The notes: generated from the sequence alone by a model not told the origin. A DNA stretch of 64,000 nt from Algoriphagus sp. (GCF_030694375.1 NZ_JAUXYL010000040.1:62001-126000); one strand, 5' to 3'. Counted from the stretch's first letter, positions 1-9,478 are shown. Translations and numbers: made by a program.

Positions 1-464
1 TCCTGGGCTACAGTGAAGAAGCTTTTTTGGCCAAAAAGAAAAAACTCGAAAGCAAGATCGTGGAGGCAACCGAAGTTAAGATCATCGCTTCGGATATTTC
101 CTTGCAGGCGATTTCATTTGCCAAAGAGAATGCGGTCTTTGCCGGAGTTGATCACATGATCGAATTCCAGACCTGTGATTTTGCTGAGACGGAAATTCCT
201 GAAAAGCCCCGAGGTGTAATCATATTCAATCCGGAATACGGAGAGCGATTGGGAGAGAATGAGGAATTGGAAATCACTTACAAGCGGATGGGAGACTTCA
301 TGAAGCAGAAGTGTGCTGGATATCGGGGGTATATTTTCACCGGAAATCTGGAACTTGCCAAGAAAGTCGGCCTGAAAGCCAGTCGAAGGATCGAGTTTTG
401 GAACGGGACGATTGACTGTCGCTTGCTCAAATACGAGCTGTTTGAAGGAAGCAGAGAAAGATAA
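1..464 (+). CDS. THUMP-type class I SAM-dependent RNA methyltransferase, C-terminal part
   Basis: This is the 3' end of a gene. The reading frame is open to the left edge of the window (from base 3), so the real start lies outside. The visible part is the second half of a Rossmann methyltransferase. A strand ending in an acidic residue (ASDIS) is followed by an NPEYGER motif (bases 228-248), matching the N-[PE]-[PE]-Y-G-E-R signature of the family that includes the N-terminal domain of RlmL, the 23S rRNA guanine-N2 methyltransferase. The C-terminal segment (FTGNLELAKK, then NGTIDCRLLKYEL) is also typical of this family. By family knowledge it would methylate a guanine in 23S rRNA; the exact target is not shown by the sequence. 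The N-terminal THUMP and SAM-binding parts cannot be seen. Confidence 0.85.
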   Translation, partial: LGYSEEAFLAKKKKLESKIVEATEVKIIASDISLQAISFAKENAVFAGVDHMIEFQTCDFAETEIPEKPRGVIIFNPEYGERLGENEELEITYKRMGDFMKQKCAGYRGYIFTGNLELAKKVGLKASRRIEFWNGTIDCRLLKYELFEGSRER

Positions 465-674
465 GAAGGCTTATTGTTGAATTGATAAACTGATAAATGG
501 ATCTATGTTCATTAATAGCAGCGCTTATCAAATAAATCTATGCATTTCAATTCAGCATTGACTCCTGCCAAACTGTAGACAATTTGCAGCCTAATACTTC
601 GCTCGCAGCCGACCGCTTTCACTGAAATTTTGGCCTTCAAACTTTAGCTTTCAAACCTACCTTTCGACAAACAC

Positions 675-1418
675 TTACTTCACGGCTTTAATCCAGATAT
701 TCCTGTAAAGTACATCATGTCCCTCGGCCTGAAGTTTCAAGCCACCCGGAGTATCGGTGATGCCTTTGCCTCCATCATTTCCCCCGTCGATGCCTGAGTT
801 GGGACCGCCCCATACTTGGGTAATTTCTACATCATCGTGGATTTTAACCCCGTTGAAGAAGACCGTAACCCGAGCTTTTTCTGTCTTTTGGCCATTTTCA
901 AATCGCGCTGCACGAAACTTGATATCGTAGGCATTCCATTTTCCGACTCCATTATATTCTTCCGAAGTCGGTAGGTGCTCATTAATAACTGCAGCCAATC
1001 CATGAAGTCCATAATCTCCATCCAATATTTGGATTTCGTATCGGTTCTGAAGGTAGACTCCGCTGTTTCCTCCTTCATTTTTAATTAAAAACTCTACATG
1101 TGCTTCGAAATCGCGAAACTCTTTTTTTGTCACAATATCGGCTGCACCATATTTTCCTCCGGCACCTGCAGGATCATTGCTGCTAATTGCTTTGCCACCT
1201 GTCACAGGATCTGTCACTTCGGGCCACTTGATCGGCATTTCTGCGGCAAAGCGGGGTCCTTCCCAATATTTCCAGTTTTTCTTTAAAGATTTGGCCGTTC
1301 CGTCCAGGTAAACTTTGGCTCCTTTTGGGGCTTTTGTTCCAAGGTACGAGGCATCTTGAGCACTTGCAGAGAAGGTTAATAGCAGCGAAATCGCCAGGGC
1401 AAACAAGGTAATTTTCAT
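675..1418 (-). CDS. secreted DUF1080 (3-keto-disaccharide hydrolase type) protein
   Basis: 247 residues with a clear signal peptide (about 1-20, ending SASAQ), so the product is periplasmic or surface exposed. The body is a DUF1080/3-keto-disaccharide hydrolase concanavalin-like beta-sandwich: a GPRFAAEMPIKWP segment, then DFEAHVEFLIKNEGGNSGVYLQNRYEIQILD (in pieces), then WNAYDIKFRAARF, and a terminal LQAEGHDVLYRNIWIK. The GNSGVYLQ/YEIQILD pattern is the hallmark of the family. Members characterised in gut Bacteroides cleave 3-keto-glycosides made by sugar 3-dehydrogenases. A GMC oxidoreductase and a Gfo/Idh oxidoreductase that could make or process such keto sugars lie at 16.9-20.8 kb, so a shared pathway is plausible though the genes are not adjacent. 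It stands alone on its strand. The exact substrate is unknown. Confidence 0.85.
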   Translation of the reverse strand: MKITLFALAISLLLTFSASAQDASYLGTKAPKGAKVYLDGTAKSLKKNWKYWEGPRFAAEMPIKWPEVTDPVTGGKAISSNDPAGAGGKYGAADIVTKKEFRDFEAHVEFLIKNEGGNSGVYLQNRYEIQILDGDYGLHGLAAVINEHLPTSEEYNGVGKWNAYDIKFRAARFENGQKTEKARVTVFFNGVKIHDDVEITQVWGGPNSGIDGGNDGGKGITDTPGGLKLQAEGHDVLYRNIWIKAVK

Positions 1419-1609
1419 AGGTTTTGGGTTTCGAGAATAATACTTGAGAATAAAACTCTTAGGTTGAATTTCAGGAGCTCAATTTGGTTAATTTTAAACG
1501 ATTTCAAATGGAAAAATTATGAAATCGAGCCTGACTAGAATATTATAATTTGGATGAATAGCTGTCATGCGAGATTCCATATGGCCTTTAATAAACAACT
1601 AACAAGCAT

Positions 1610-2509
1610 ATGAAGTGGCAAGGAAGAAGACAAAGCTCAAATGTTGATGACAGACGGGGGCGGGGTGGACCAAGAATGGGAGCAGGGGGATTTAGTCCCA
1701 TGCTTTTGGGTCCGCTGTTGAAACTGCTGTTTTCCAAGACCGGGATGATTATCGCCGGTGTTTTTATTGTGGGCTCTATGGTGATGGGTTATAATCCGCT
1801 CAGTCTTTTGGGAAATCTGATTGGTGGTGGAGGACAGGGATTTACCACAGAATCAAATTATACTCCAACGGCTGAGGAAGATGAACTGGCGGCCTTTTCT
1901 GCAACGATGCTTGCAGATACAGAAACTGTCTGGAACGAACTTTTGGAAAATTATCGAGAGCCAACTTTAGTATTATACACAGGTTCGGTGTCATCCGCCT
2001 GTGGATCAGCGTCCAGTGCTACGGGTCCGTTTTACTGTCCCGCCGACGAAAAATTGTATATAGACTTGAGCTTTTTCCAGGATATGGAATCGAAACTTCG
2101 GGCAGGCGGAGACTTTGCCTATGCCTATGTGATCGCGCACGAAGTAGGCCATCATATCCAAAAAATCATGGGATTGACCGATAAAGTGCATAGCATGCGT
2201 GGCAAAGTGAGTGAAAAGGAATACAACCTCAATTCCGTTCGGTTGGAGCTTCAGGCTGATTTCCTGGCAGGAGTATGGGCGCATCACAGTCAGCGAAAAG
2301 TAGGTATGATGGAGGCAGGTGACCTAGAGGAAGCACTAAATGCAGCCAATGCCATCGGCGATGACCGACTTCAAAAACAGTCCTCCGGTCGTGTGGTACC
2401 GGATTCATTTACCCACGGCACCTCGGCCCAGCGAATGAAATGGTTCAAAAAAGGATTTGACACGGGAGATTTGAGTCAAGGAGACACGTTCAGTACTCGG
2501 GATCTATAA
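1610..2509 (+). CDS. ypfJ: neutral zinc metallopeptidase, YpfJ/KPN_02809 family
   Basis: 299 residues. An Arg/Gly-rich cytoplasmic N-terminus (1-28, with DDRRGRGGPRMG) is followed by one membrane segment (about 43-62), a Gly-rich linker and a zinc-peptidase domain. The zinc motif HEVGHH places H177, E178 and H181; an SVRLELQADFLAGVWAHH stretch downstream supplies the third ligand region. The paired cysteines (SSACG...FYCP) before the catalytic helix are also typical. Family length is about 280-300 residues, so the gene is complete. ATG start; upstream sequence is AT-rich with no strong Shine-Dalgarno. The family is widespread but its substrate is not known. Confidence 0.9.
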   Translation: MKWQGRRQSSNVDDRRGRGGPRMGAGGFSPMLLGPLLKLLFSKTGMIIAGVFIVGSMVMGYNPLSLLGNLIGGGGQGFTTESNYTPTAEEDELAAFSATMLADTETVWNELLENYREPTLVLYTGSVSSACGSASSATGPFYCPADEKLYIDLSFFQDMESKLRAGGDFAYAYVIAHEVGHHIQKIMGLTDKVHSMRGKVSEKEYNLNSVRLELQADFLAGVWAHHSQRKVGMMEAGDLEEALNAANAIGDDRLQKQSSGRVVPDSFTHGTSAQRMKWFKKGFDTGDLSQGDTFSTRDL

Positions 2510-2639
2510 TACCGATACTCCTTTTAACCATATAGAAATTTGAAAGCATCAAGTCTTTGAAAATTAAAATCCGGTGAGTGGAAAAATGAATTGTAAAAGC
2601 TTCTTCACAATTCACAAAATGCGTTGATGATTAATATTC

Positions 2640-3950
2640 TTAAAACCAGCCAAAAACAGCTCCCACGCTTTTCACACCCAATACCAGCGTGATCAGCCAG
2701 ATAAAAATGGCTATTCCTGTGGCAAGAGGCGTGTTTTTGTTTTTTCCCAAAACGGAATGCTGAGCCGCAATCCAGATAATCCAGCCGCTGATTACCGGAA
2801 GAAGTATCCCGTTGGCCAATTGGGCGAGGGTAATCAATTGAACCGGTTTGATTCCAAAGGAAGAAAAAAGAAGTCCTAAGCCTACAATAATTCCCATGGT
2901 GACACGCATAGGCTTGGATCTGATTTCCTGATCCCAAGCCATGATTCCGCAAACCACGAAACCCGCTGCCAAGGGTGCAGTGAGCGAAGAGGTCAATCCT
3001 GCAGAAAGCAAACCAAAGCCCATCATATAGCCTGCAAAACTCCCAAACACAGACTCCAATCCCTTTGACACATCAATTGCGGAAGTAATTTCGGAGCTGG
3101 TATTTGCTGCGCCGACGATTAAAATGGCCATGGAGACTATTCCTCCCAATACCACCGAAACCACAATATCTCTGCGCATTAGCGGAATATCAGCCTCCTT
3201 TTTCCATCGCTTGTTCACCAGAGAAGCATACAGGAAAAGATTGTAAGGAACCACTGTCGTACCGATCAGTGCTACCAGAGTCGGGATTTCGGCTTCGTTC
3301 CATTTTGGAATAAATCCCGATATAAGTGAAGAAAAATCCGGTTTGGTCAGGATGGCGGTGATTGTAAAAGCAACCGACATCAATATCACCAAAGCTACGA
3401 GCACCCGCTCCAGCATTTTATAGCTTCCTGTCCAAAGGAGTAAAAACGCAATCAGTCCCAAAATGAAGTTTCCAACCTGCAGCTGAAGCCCAGCGAAACT
3501 CCAGGTAGGGGCTTCCCAGTAAAATGCAAGACCCATATTAGCCCCTGAGATATTGCCGGATTCATAGGCGGCATTGCCCAATACGATCGCCAAAAGCACC
3601 AAAACCATCGAAAAAATCCTGAACAAAGGTTTTCCTTTTTGATTTCTCAGCAAGGTGCTTAAATCTGAACCTGAGACAATCCCGATTCTTCCGGACAGTT
3701 CCTGCAGGATCACGGTAGCAATGATGGAAAGCGCCATCGCCCAAATCAGGGAAAACCCGAAATTTGCGCCAGCCAGTGTGCAGACCGTTACCGTACCCGG
3801 GCCTATAAAAGCGGCGGCGATGAGTGGACCCGGACCAATGGATTGAATGAATTTTTTAAGGATCAATTGGGTAAATTTTCGGAAAATAGGTAATTGGTGA
3901 GAATATTTGTAAGCTTTCGTGTTTAACGTAGGTAAATACCCAGAACCCAC
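2640..3950 (-). CDS. Nramp-like divalent metal transporter, atypical metal-site residues
   Basis: Multi-spanning membrane protein with the Nramp fold signature, about 11 hydrophobic segments. The TM1 region reads IGPGT (residues 49-53 from the upstream GTG) where classical Nramp proteins have DPGN. TM6 reads VPYN where they have MPHN. The Asp, Asn and Met that coordinate manganese or iron in classical members are therefore replaced, so transport of classical substrates is doubtful. The only start codon far enough upstream is GTG at 3950, which leaves 3 bases to the divergent hydrolase gene. A TTG at about 3866, just before the conserved KKFIQSIGPG, would give a more normal spacing and may be the real start. 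Family assignment is good; substrate unknown. Confidence 0.8.
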   Translation of the reverse strand: MGSGYLPTLNTKAYKYSHQLPIFRKFTQLILKKFIQSIGPGPLIAAAFIGPGTVTVCTLAGANFGFSLIWAMALSIIATVILQELSGRIGIVSGSDLSTLLRNQKGKPLFRIFSMVLVLLAIVLGNAAYESGNISGANMGLAFYWEAPTWSFAGLQLQVGNFILGLIAFLLLWTGSYKMLERVLVALVILMSVAFTITAILTKPDFSSLISGFIPKWNEAEIPTLVALIGTTVVPYNLFLYASLVNKRWKKEADIPLMRRDIVVSVVLGGIVSMAILIVGAANTSSEITSAIDVSKGLESVFGSFAGYMMGFGLLSAGLTSSLTAPLAAGFVVCGIMAWDQEIRSKPMRVTMGIIVGLGLLFSSFGIKPVQLITLAQLANGILLPVISGWIIWIAAQHSVLGKNKNTPLATGIAIFIWLITLVLGVKSVGAVFGWF

Positions 3951-3953
3951 TTT

Positions 3954-4970
3954 ATGATTTGGATCAAACGAATAGGGAAGCTTTTAGCCGTTTTGCTTCT
4001 GACTTGTGTTTTCTTCTTGCTCTTGCTTTACAGAAGTGATATTCCTGCGGAGGAAATTTCCGCAAAATACCGAACAGCTGAATCACATTTTATTGAAATA
4101 GACGGGGTCAATGTTCATGTTCGATTCATGGGAGAAGGGGATCCTATTTTTTTACTTCATGGGAGCTTTTCTTCCCTGCACACTTGGGATGTTTGGCAGC
4201 AAGAGTTGAGTCCTTATTTCATGACTATTTCCTTGGATTTCCCAGGTCATGGTTTGACTGGTCCGGACAAATTAAAGCGCTATACAATACAGGATTACAG
4301 TGAGTTGGTTCTGGCCCTGGCAGAAAAGCTTAATCTGGAAAAGTTTCACTTGGCAGGCAATTCAATGGGAGGAGCAGTGGCGCTTCAGGTGACTACCTCA
4401 AGGCCTAATCAAGTGTTGACTTTAAATTTGGTGGATGCTTCTGGCGCTCCCCGGATGCAAACCCGAAGCATTGATTCCACCCAGACTTCAAGTAGAGGAG
4501 GTGGAGCGTGGGTGTTTAAACTGATAGAGAATCCGATCTTTTCGCAAGTTTTTCTGAAGTGCACACCAAAGTTTCTTTTTGCCATGAATATGAAAGAAGT
4601 GTATGGCGATGCTTCTAAAATCCGCGCTGAAACGACAGAACGATACTTTGAGCTGATGCTTCGTGAGGGAAACAGAGCAGCAACCCTGGATCGTCTGAGT
4701 ATGCCAAGAAAATCTGCTATCGATTTTAAAAAGCTCACGATGCCGACATTAATACTTTGGGGAGGTAAGGATTCTTGGATACCTGTTTCGCAGGCTTATG
4801 CTTTGGAAAAGGCGATTCCAGGTTCCAACCTGATTATCTTTGATGAGGCCGGTCATGTACCTATGGAAGAAATCCCGACGGAATCTGTCGCAGAATACTT
4901 GTCCTTTTTAGGGGTGGAGGTAAGAAAAAACTACCTTGAACCACCTAAACAAATGGTCTATGTCGATTGA
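3954..4970 (+). CDS. membrane-anchored alpha/beta hydrolase
   Basis: 338 residues. A Lys/Arg-flanked hydrophobic N-terminus (about 8-26) should act as a signal anchor or uncleaved signal. The alpha/beta hydrolase core follows, with an HGSF oxyanion motif and the nucleophile elbow GNSMGG (S137). The acid is probably D273 in GGKDSW and the histidine H301 in AGHVPMEE, giving a complete catalytic triad. The cap region lies between about 165 and 245. Substrate specificity cannot be read from the sequence; esterases, lipases and C-C hydrolases share this layout. It is followed by rmuC with overlapping ends, suggesting co-transcription. Confidence 0.85.
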   Translation: MIWIKRIGKLLAVLLLTCVFFLLLLYRSDIPAEEISAKYRTAESHFIEIDGVNVHVRFMGEGDPIFLLHGSFSSLHTWDVWQQELSPYFMTISLDFPGHGLTGPDKLKRYTIQDYSELVLALAEKLNLEKFHLAGNSMGGAVALQVTTSRPNQVLTLNLVDASGAPRMQTRSIDSTQTSSRGGGAWVFKLIENPIFSQVFLKCTPKFLFAMNMKEVYGDASKIRAETTERYFELMLREGNRAATLDRLSMPRKSAIDFKKLTMPTLILWGGKDSWIPVSQAYALEKAIPGSNLIIFDEAGHVPMEEIPTESVAEYLSFLGVEVRKNYLEPPKQMVYVD

Positions 4971-6201
4971 AATTTTACTTTTTGCAGTACTTGCTTTTCA
5001 GGTTTTAATCATTGGATTGGTTCTTTTTCGTAGGAAAAATGATCAGGAAAGGCTTTTTCTCCAATCTGAACTCGCCCGGATGAGTAAAGAGTTGGCTCAG
5101 GCTTTGGGCGAAGCCCGAAAGGAATCCAATGAAAATCTATCCCAGCAGTTTCGCCTTATTTTTGATAATCAGCGTGCCGGGGCAAGGGATCAAAGCGAGG
5201 CACTAAAGGGATTTGGTGAGGTGGTGAGGGGCACGATGCAGGATTTGAATTCGCTTCAGCGGGAAAAGTTTGGGCAGTTGACGCTCAAGCAAGATGAATT
5301 GGTGAAAAACACCGAAATGCGACTGGAGAAAATCCGCGAAACAGTCGAAGAAAAACTCCAAAAAACGCTTGAAGTGAGGCTTGGACAATCTTTTGAATTG
5401 GTGAGTAATCAACTTCAGGCGGTCCAAAAAGGACTCGGCGAAATGCAATCTCTGGCCAATGGGGTAGGAGATCTCAAGCGGGTTCTGAGCAATGTGAAAA
5501 GTCGGGGGATTTTGGGAGAATACCAGTTGCAGGCATTGCTTGAAAATATGCTTGCCCCAGATCAGTATATTCTGAATGCTGCTGTCAACGGAACTCGTGA
5601 CCGTGTGGAATTTGCCGTGAAAATGCCGGGTCAGGATGAAGTCGTGCTGCTTCCGATCGACTCAAAATTTCCCCAGGAGTCCTATCTGAGATTGGTGGAT
5701 GCATATGAAATAGCGGATAAGGCCGCAATTGATTTTTACAGACAGGAACTGATCAAGGCGGTGAAAAAATCCGCCATGGAGATTCAAGGAAAATACATTC
5801 ATCCCCCTGCGACGACTGATTTTGCGATTCTTTTTCTTCCGGTGGAAAGTCTTTATGCGGAAATTCTCCGGGAACCCGGCTTGGCGCAACAAATTCAACA
5901 GGATTATAAGGTAATCGTGACAGGTCCGACGACGCTTTCGGCTATTTTGAATTCCCTTCAAATGGGATTCAGGACTTTGGCAATCCAAAGAAGAAGTTCG
6001 GAAGTATGGCAGGTTCTTGGGGCAATCAAAACAGAATTTGGGAAGTTTGGGGAATTGCTGGAAAAGACCCAAAAGAAAATCCACGAGGCCAATTCCGAAC
6101 TGGACAAACTGGTAGGAGTCAGAACACGCGTGATTCAACGCAAACTGAAAGAAATTCAAGAACTGCCGGAACAGGAAAGCAAAAATCTACTGGAAGACTA
6201 A
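4960..6201 (+). CDS. rmuC: DNA recombination protein RmuC
   Basis: About 413 residues from the ATG at 4960. An in-frame TTG at 4936 lies 15 bases after a GGAGG at 4916-4920 and is an alternative start. Architecture is typical of RmuC: one N-terminal membrane segment, a long charged coiled coil (about 30-165), then the restriction-endonuclease-like core beginning VKSRGILGEYQLQALLE and continuing with VEFAVKMPG, LLPIDSKFP and ILFLPVESLYAE. A second helical region ends the protein. RmuC limits recombination between short inverted repeats in E. coli. The gene overlaps the end of the upstream hydrolase by 11 bases with the ATG start. Confidence 0.9.
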   Translation: MSIEILLFAVLAFQVLIIGLVLFRRKNDQERLFLQSELARMSKELAQALGEARKESNENLSQQFRLIFDNQRAGARDQSEALKGFGEVVRGTMQDLNSLQREKFGQLTLKQDELVKNTEMRLEKIRETVEEKLQKTLEVRLGQSFELVSNQLQAVQKGLGEMQSLANGVGDLKRVLSNVKSRGILGEYQLQALLENMLAPDQYILNAAVNGTRDRVEFAVKMPGQDEVVLLPIDSKFPQESYLRLVDAYEIADKAAIDFYRQELIKAVKKSAMEIQGKYIHPPATTDFAILFLPVESLYAEILREPGLAQQIQQDYKVIVTGPTTLSAILNSLQMGFRTLAIQRRSSEVWQVLGAIKTEFGKFGELLEKTQKKIHEANSELDKLVGVRTRVIQRKLKEIQELPEQESKNLLED

Positions 6202-6214
6202 GCAATCGATTGCT
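6201..6214. other. 14-bp perfect palindrome at the rmuC stop
   Basis: AGCAATCGATTGCT is fully self-complementary, begins at the last base of the rmuC stop codon and is followed by AAAAATTAATT. It has no loop and no T-run, so it is a poor intrinsic terminator as drawn. It may be a chance palindrome or a protein site. Confidence 0.3.
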
Positions 6215-6360
6215 AAAAATTAATTAGAAATAAGATGGGAGCGAAAGGAGCTATTTCTTTATCTTTTGGGTCATTTGGTAAAAGAAAAAAGCTTAAGCAC
6301 TGAAAATCATTCAGAAAGCTTCTAATTTTGCCAGCCTTTCGGATTACTCTAAAAACCTCT

Positions 6361-7707
6361 ATGGGGATGCACATTGTAATTGCCGGCGCAGGAGATATGG
6401 GATATCACTTAGCCGAGCAATTGAGTTTTGATAATAAGGATATCACGCTGATAGATACCGAGCGCGACGTATTGGATTATGTGACCTCCAAGCTTGATGT
6501 GTTGACCATTCAGGGTGATGCCACATCGATTGACGTATTAAAGCAAGCCAATGTGGGCAGGGCAAGCATGGTGCTTGCGGTGACTACCTCTGAAAAAACA
6601 AACATTGTTACGGCTGTTTTAGCCAAGCAGCTTGGTGCAAAACGGGTAATGGCACGAGTAAGAAATCACTCGTACCTGAATGAGGAAAATGTACCTTATT
6701 TCCATAATCTGGGGATTGACAATCTGATATCTCCTACCATGCTATGTTCAAGGGAGATTTACAATATGATCGAAAATTCCAGTTTTACGGAAGTTTTCGA
6801 CTTTGGGGGTGGGAAATTGAACATTGTAGGCATCACATTGGATCAATTTAGTCCGCTGGTCAATCAGCGGATCATGGATACGAAAGCCGATCCGACCTAT
6901 GAGGATATTCGCATTATAGCCATTGTTCGGGATCAAAAGACGATGATTCCAAGAGGAAGTACGATCATCCGAAATAATGATCACGTATTTTTTATTTCGA
7001 ATAAGAAAAACACCGAAACCATCCAGGAAGTCTTGGGTCAAAAAAAGGTCAAGATCAAGAACATCATGATCATAGGTGGAGATGACATGGCGGTGACCAC
7101 GGCGATTAAGCTTCAGGATAAATATCGGGTAACCTTGGTCAACAAAGACAAAGAGCGATGCAAATGGCTTGCAGAAAATCTTCCGGATACCTTGGTTATT
7201 AATGGTGATTACAAAAATATTGAAATGCTGGTGGAAGAAGGCTTAGAGCAGATGGATGCATTTCTTGCCTTAACCGAGTCATCTGAGACCAATATTATCA
7301 CGAGTCTTTCCGCAAAAAATCACGGAGTTTATAAGACGATTGCTCACGTGGACACCCGCGAGTACATTCACATTTCGCACAGTATTGGGGTTGACTCTCT
7401 GATCAACAAAAAGTTGGTGGCGGCAAATGAGATTTCAAGATATTTGAAAAAAGGTACGGTAGAGGCTGTGTCGGGTATTTATGGAGTCGATGCCGAATTC
7501 ATTCAATACAGCGTAAGCCGAAACAACCGCTTGACTAAGCATCCGCTGAAGGATTTGCACTTTCCTGAAACTGCCATTGTTGCCGGGGTGATCCGGGGAG
7601 ATAAGGTGTTTATCCCGGATGGAGATTTTTTACTTCAATTAAATGATAAGGCCATTGTTCTTGCACTTCCTGAGGCTAAGTTGTCACTAGAAAAACTCTT
7701 CCACTAA
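6361..7707 (+). CDS. trkA: TrkA, NAD-binding regulatory subunit of Trk potassium uptake
   Basis: 448 residues from the ATG at 6361; a second ATG at 6367 gives MHIVIAGAGDMG and is equally good. An upstream TTG at 6328 would add an extra tail that is not part of the family. Two tandem RCK modules are seen: a first Rossmann fold (GAGDMG near the N-terminus; NIVTAVLAKQLGAKRVMARV), a TrkA-C domain about 135-220, a second Rossmann fold (IMIIGGDDMAVTTAIKL) and a second TrkA-C domain at the end. TrkA gates the TrkH channel in response to NAD(H) or nucleotides. The trkH gene follows after only 3 bases, so the two form an operon. Confidence 0.93.
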   Translation: MGMHIVIAGAGDMGYHLAEQLSFDNKDITLIDTERDVLDYVTSKLDVLTIQGDATSIDVLKQANVGRASMVLAVTTSEKTNIVTAVLAKQLGAKRVMARVRNHSYLNEENVPYFHNLGIDNLISPTMLCSREIYNMIENSSFTEVFDFGGGKLNIVGITLDQFSPLVNQRIMDTKADPTYEDIRIIAIVRDQKTMIPRGSTIIRNNDHVFFISNKKNTETIQEVLGQKKVKIKNIMIIGGDDMAVTTAIKLQDKYRVTLVNKDKERCKWLAENLPDTLVINGDYKNIEMLVEEGLEQMDAFLALTESSETNIITSLSAKNHGVYKTIAHVDTREYIHISHSIGVDSLINKKLVAANEISRYLKKGTVEAVSGIYGVDAEFIQYSVSRNNRLTKHPLKDLHFPETAIVAGVIRGDKVFIPDGDFLLQLNDKAIVLALPEAKLSLEKLFH

Positions 7708-7710
7708 GGG

Positions 7711-9159
7711 ATGCTGCATTTTAAGGCAATCGGTAAAATCATGGGAGCCCTCCTTTTTTTGATAGGGGTTCTGATGCTACCTGCGGCGGCGATATCCTGG
7801 ATTTATGAGGAGAATTCCAACCCGATTATGATCTCGGCAGCGATTTCACTTTTTATTGGAATGATTGCTTTTTTCTCTTTTTCCAAATACGACCAATTGG
7901 TCAGAAAACGGGAAGGCTACTTGATCGTAGTACTAAGCTGGATTTTCATGACGGGTTTTGGGATGCTCCCCTTTATCCTGTCCGAGGAAGTGACTAGCGT
8001 TTATGATGCACTTTTTGAGACTGTTTCAGGGCTGACCACCACAGGAGCATCTATTCTGACAGACATCGAGGCAATACCCAAAGGTTTACTCTTTTGGAGA
8101 AGTATGACTCAGTGGATTGGCGGGTTGGGAATCATCGTTTTGACCGTTGCGATTTTTCCTTTGTTGGGAATTGGTGGAATTGAGCTATTTGTAGCAGAAT
8201 CTCCCGGACCTACTTCCGACAAAGTTCACCCCAGAATTTCTGAGACAGCCAAGCGACTTTGGTATGTTTATGTAGGGTTGACCGTTGCGGCCTCTTTACT
8301 TTTTTGGGCTGGGGGAATGACATTTTATGATGCGGTGAACCATGGCCTGACAACCTTGGCTACAGGTGGATTCTCGACCAAAAATGCCTCAATGGCCTAT
8401 TATGATTCGGCTTTTATTCAGTATACGGCTATCTTTTTTATGTTTTTGGCGGGTACCAACTTTACCTTGATTTACTTTGGTTTGATTGGCAAGTTTAGTA
8501 AGGTAATCCGAAGTGATGAATTTAAAGCCTATACGTTTGCGCTTCTATTTTTGTCTGTGATTCTCTTTCTTCCGATCTATACTCAGTCAAACATCAGTGC
8601 TGAATTTGCCTTTCGAAAGGCTGCTTTTCAGGTGGTGTCCCTCGTGACCACCACCGGATTTGTCTCAGATGATTATACCGGCTATGGTGAGGGAGTTGCT
8701 TTTGTTTGTTTTATGTTACTCTTTTTGGGAGGTTCGGCAGGTTCTACGGCCGGTGGGATCAAGTTTGTGAGGCATGTGACCTTTTTGAAAAATTCCTGGC
8801 TGGAATTCAAGCGAATTGTGCATCCAAGAGCCATTGTACCATTGATCATCAATGGGGAGCGGGTTACGGGAAGGATCATCAATAATATCATGAACTTCCT
8901 GTTGATCTATCTTTCCACCTTTGTCATCGGTTCACTCATTATTTCCCTTTTGGGCTACGATTTGGCAACCTCATTAGGGGCTGTTGCTACTTGTTTGGGG
9001 AATGTCGGCCCCGCTATCGGCCAAGTGGGGCCTGTCGATAATTTCGCGTTTTTTTCGCCCGCTGCCAAAGTGGTTTTATCCTTTCTGATGCTCTTGGGCA
9101 GACTTGAATTGTTTACGATTTTGATTTTGTTTACGCCTTTCTTTTGGAGGGCGAATTGA
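7711..9159 (+). CDS. trkH: TrkH family potassium channel/uptake subunit
   Basis: 482 residues, polytopic. The four selectivity-filter loops of the TrkH/TrkG/KtrB family are visible: TTTGASILTD, LATGGFST, TTTGFVSDD and GNVGPA. Each glycine replaces the GYG motif of simple potassium channels. The C-terminus ends LGRLELFTILILFTPFFWR, the usual end of TrkH. It lies directly behind trkA, and the pair should form a complete potassium uptake system in the inner membrane. Confidence 0.93.
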   Translation: MLHFKAIGKIMGALLFLIGVLMLPAAAISWIYEENSNPIMISAAISLFIGMIAFFSFSKYDQLVRKREGYLIVVLSWIFMTGFGMLPFILSEEVTSVYDALFETVSGLTTTGASILTDIEAIPKGLLFWRSMTQWIGGLGIIVLTVAIFPLLGIGGIELFVAESPGPTSDKVHPRISETAKRLWYVYVGLTVAASLLFWAGGMTFYDAVNHGLTTLATGGFSTKNASMAYYDSAFIQYTAIFFMFLAGTNFTLIYFGLIGKFSKVIRSDEFKAYTFALLFLSVILFLPIYTQSNISAEFAFRKAAFQVVSLVTTTGFVSDDYTGYGEGVAFVCFMLLFLGGSAGSTAGGIKFVRHVTFLKNSWLEFKRIVHPRAIVPLIINGERVTGRIINNIMNFLLIYLSTFVIGSLIISLLGYDLATSLGAVATCLGNVGPAIGQVGPVDNFAFFSPAAKVVLSFLMLLGRLELFTILILFTPFFWRAN

Positions 9160-9211
9160 ATTATGTGATTATCCGCTAGGATGCACGTAGTATGGGAATT
9201 GGCCCAGTAAG

Positions 9212-9245
9212 TTATGGATCCTCGTCCATAGACTATGGTCCATAG
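9212..9245. repeat. cluster of TATGGA/TCCATA inverted repeats
   Basis: TATGGA (9212-9217) pairs with TCCATA (9224-9229), and directly after it CTATGG-T-CCATAG (9233-9245) is a perfect dyad. All four half-sites have the same core. This could be an operator or part of a small degenerate repeat element. Confidence 0.45.
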
Positions 9246-9296
9246 CTTAGCATATCTGTCCCCCAATTTAAATTTCAATGGCTAGGTGCAAGTTCA

Positions 9297-9478
9297 CGGA
9301 CACACATAATTTTAAATATGGATATACGCTATTCTGCCAGTAGGCGCATTTTCCATAGGTTAGGGGCTGGAAGTCCGAAGACATGAGACCGAAGAGATCC
9401 TGAAAATTAGAATTTAGGCCAATTTCCAATAATCGCTTTGATCTACTGGCAGAGAAGCGGATACACATAATTTTAAAT
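9297..9478. repeat. 182-bp segment bounded by a 21-bp direct repeat
   Basis: The sequences at 9297-9317 and 9458-9478 match at 20 of 21 positions (CGGA[C/T]ACACATAATTTTAAAT written in IUPAC form). They bound 140 bases of unique sequence. There are no terminal inverted repeats. This may be a duplicated intergenic repeat or the footprint of an excised element. Confidence 0.5.

Noticed and set aside
9268..9468. Leftward 66-codon frame
   Set aside because: Its ends coincide with the direct repeats and it shows no known domain or start signal; treated as part of a repeat.
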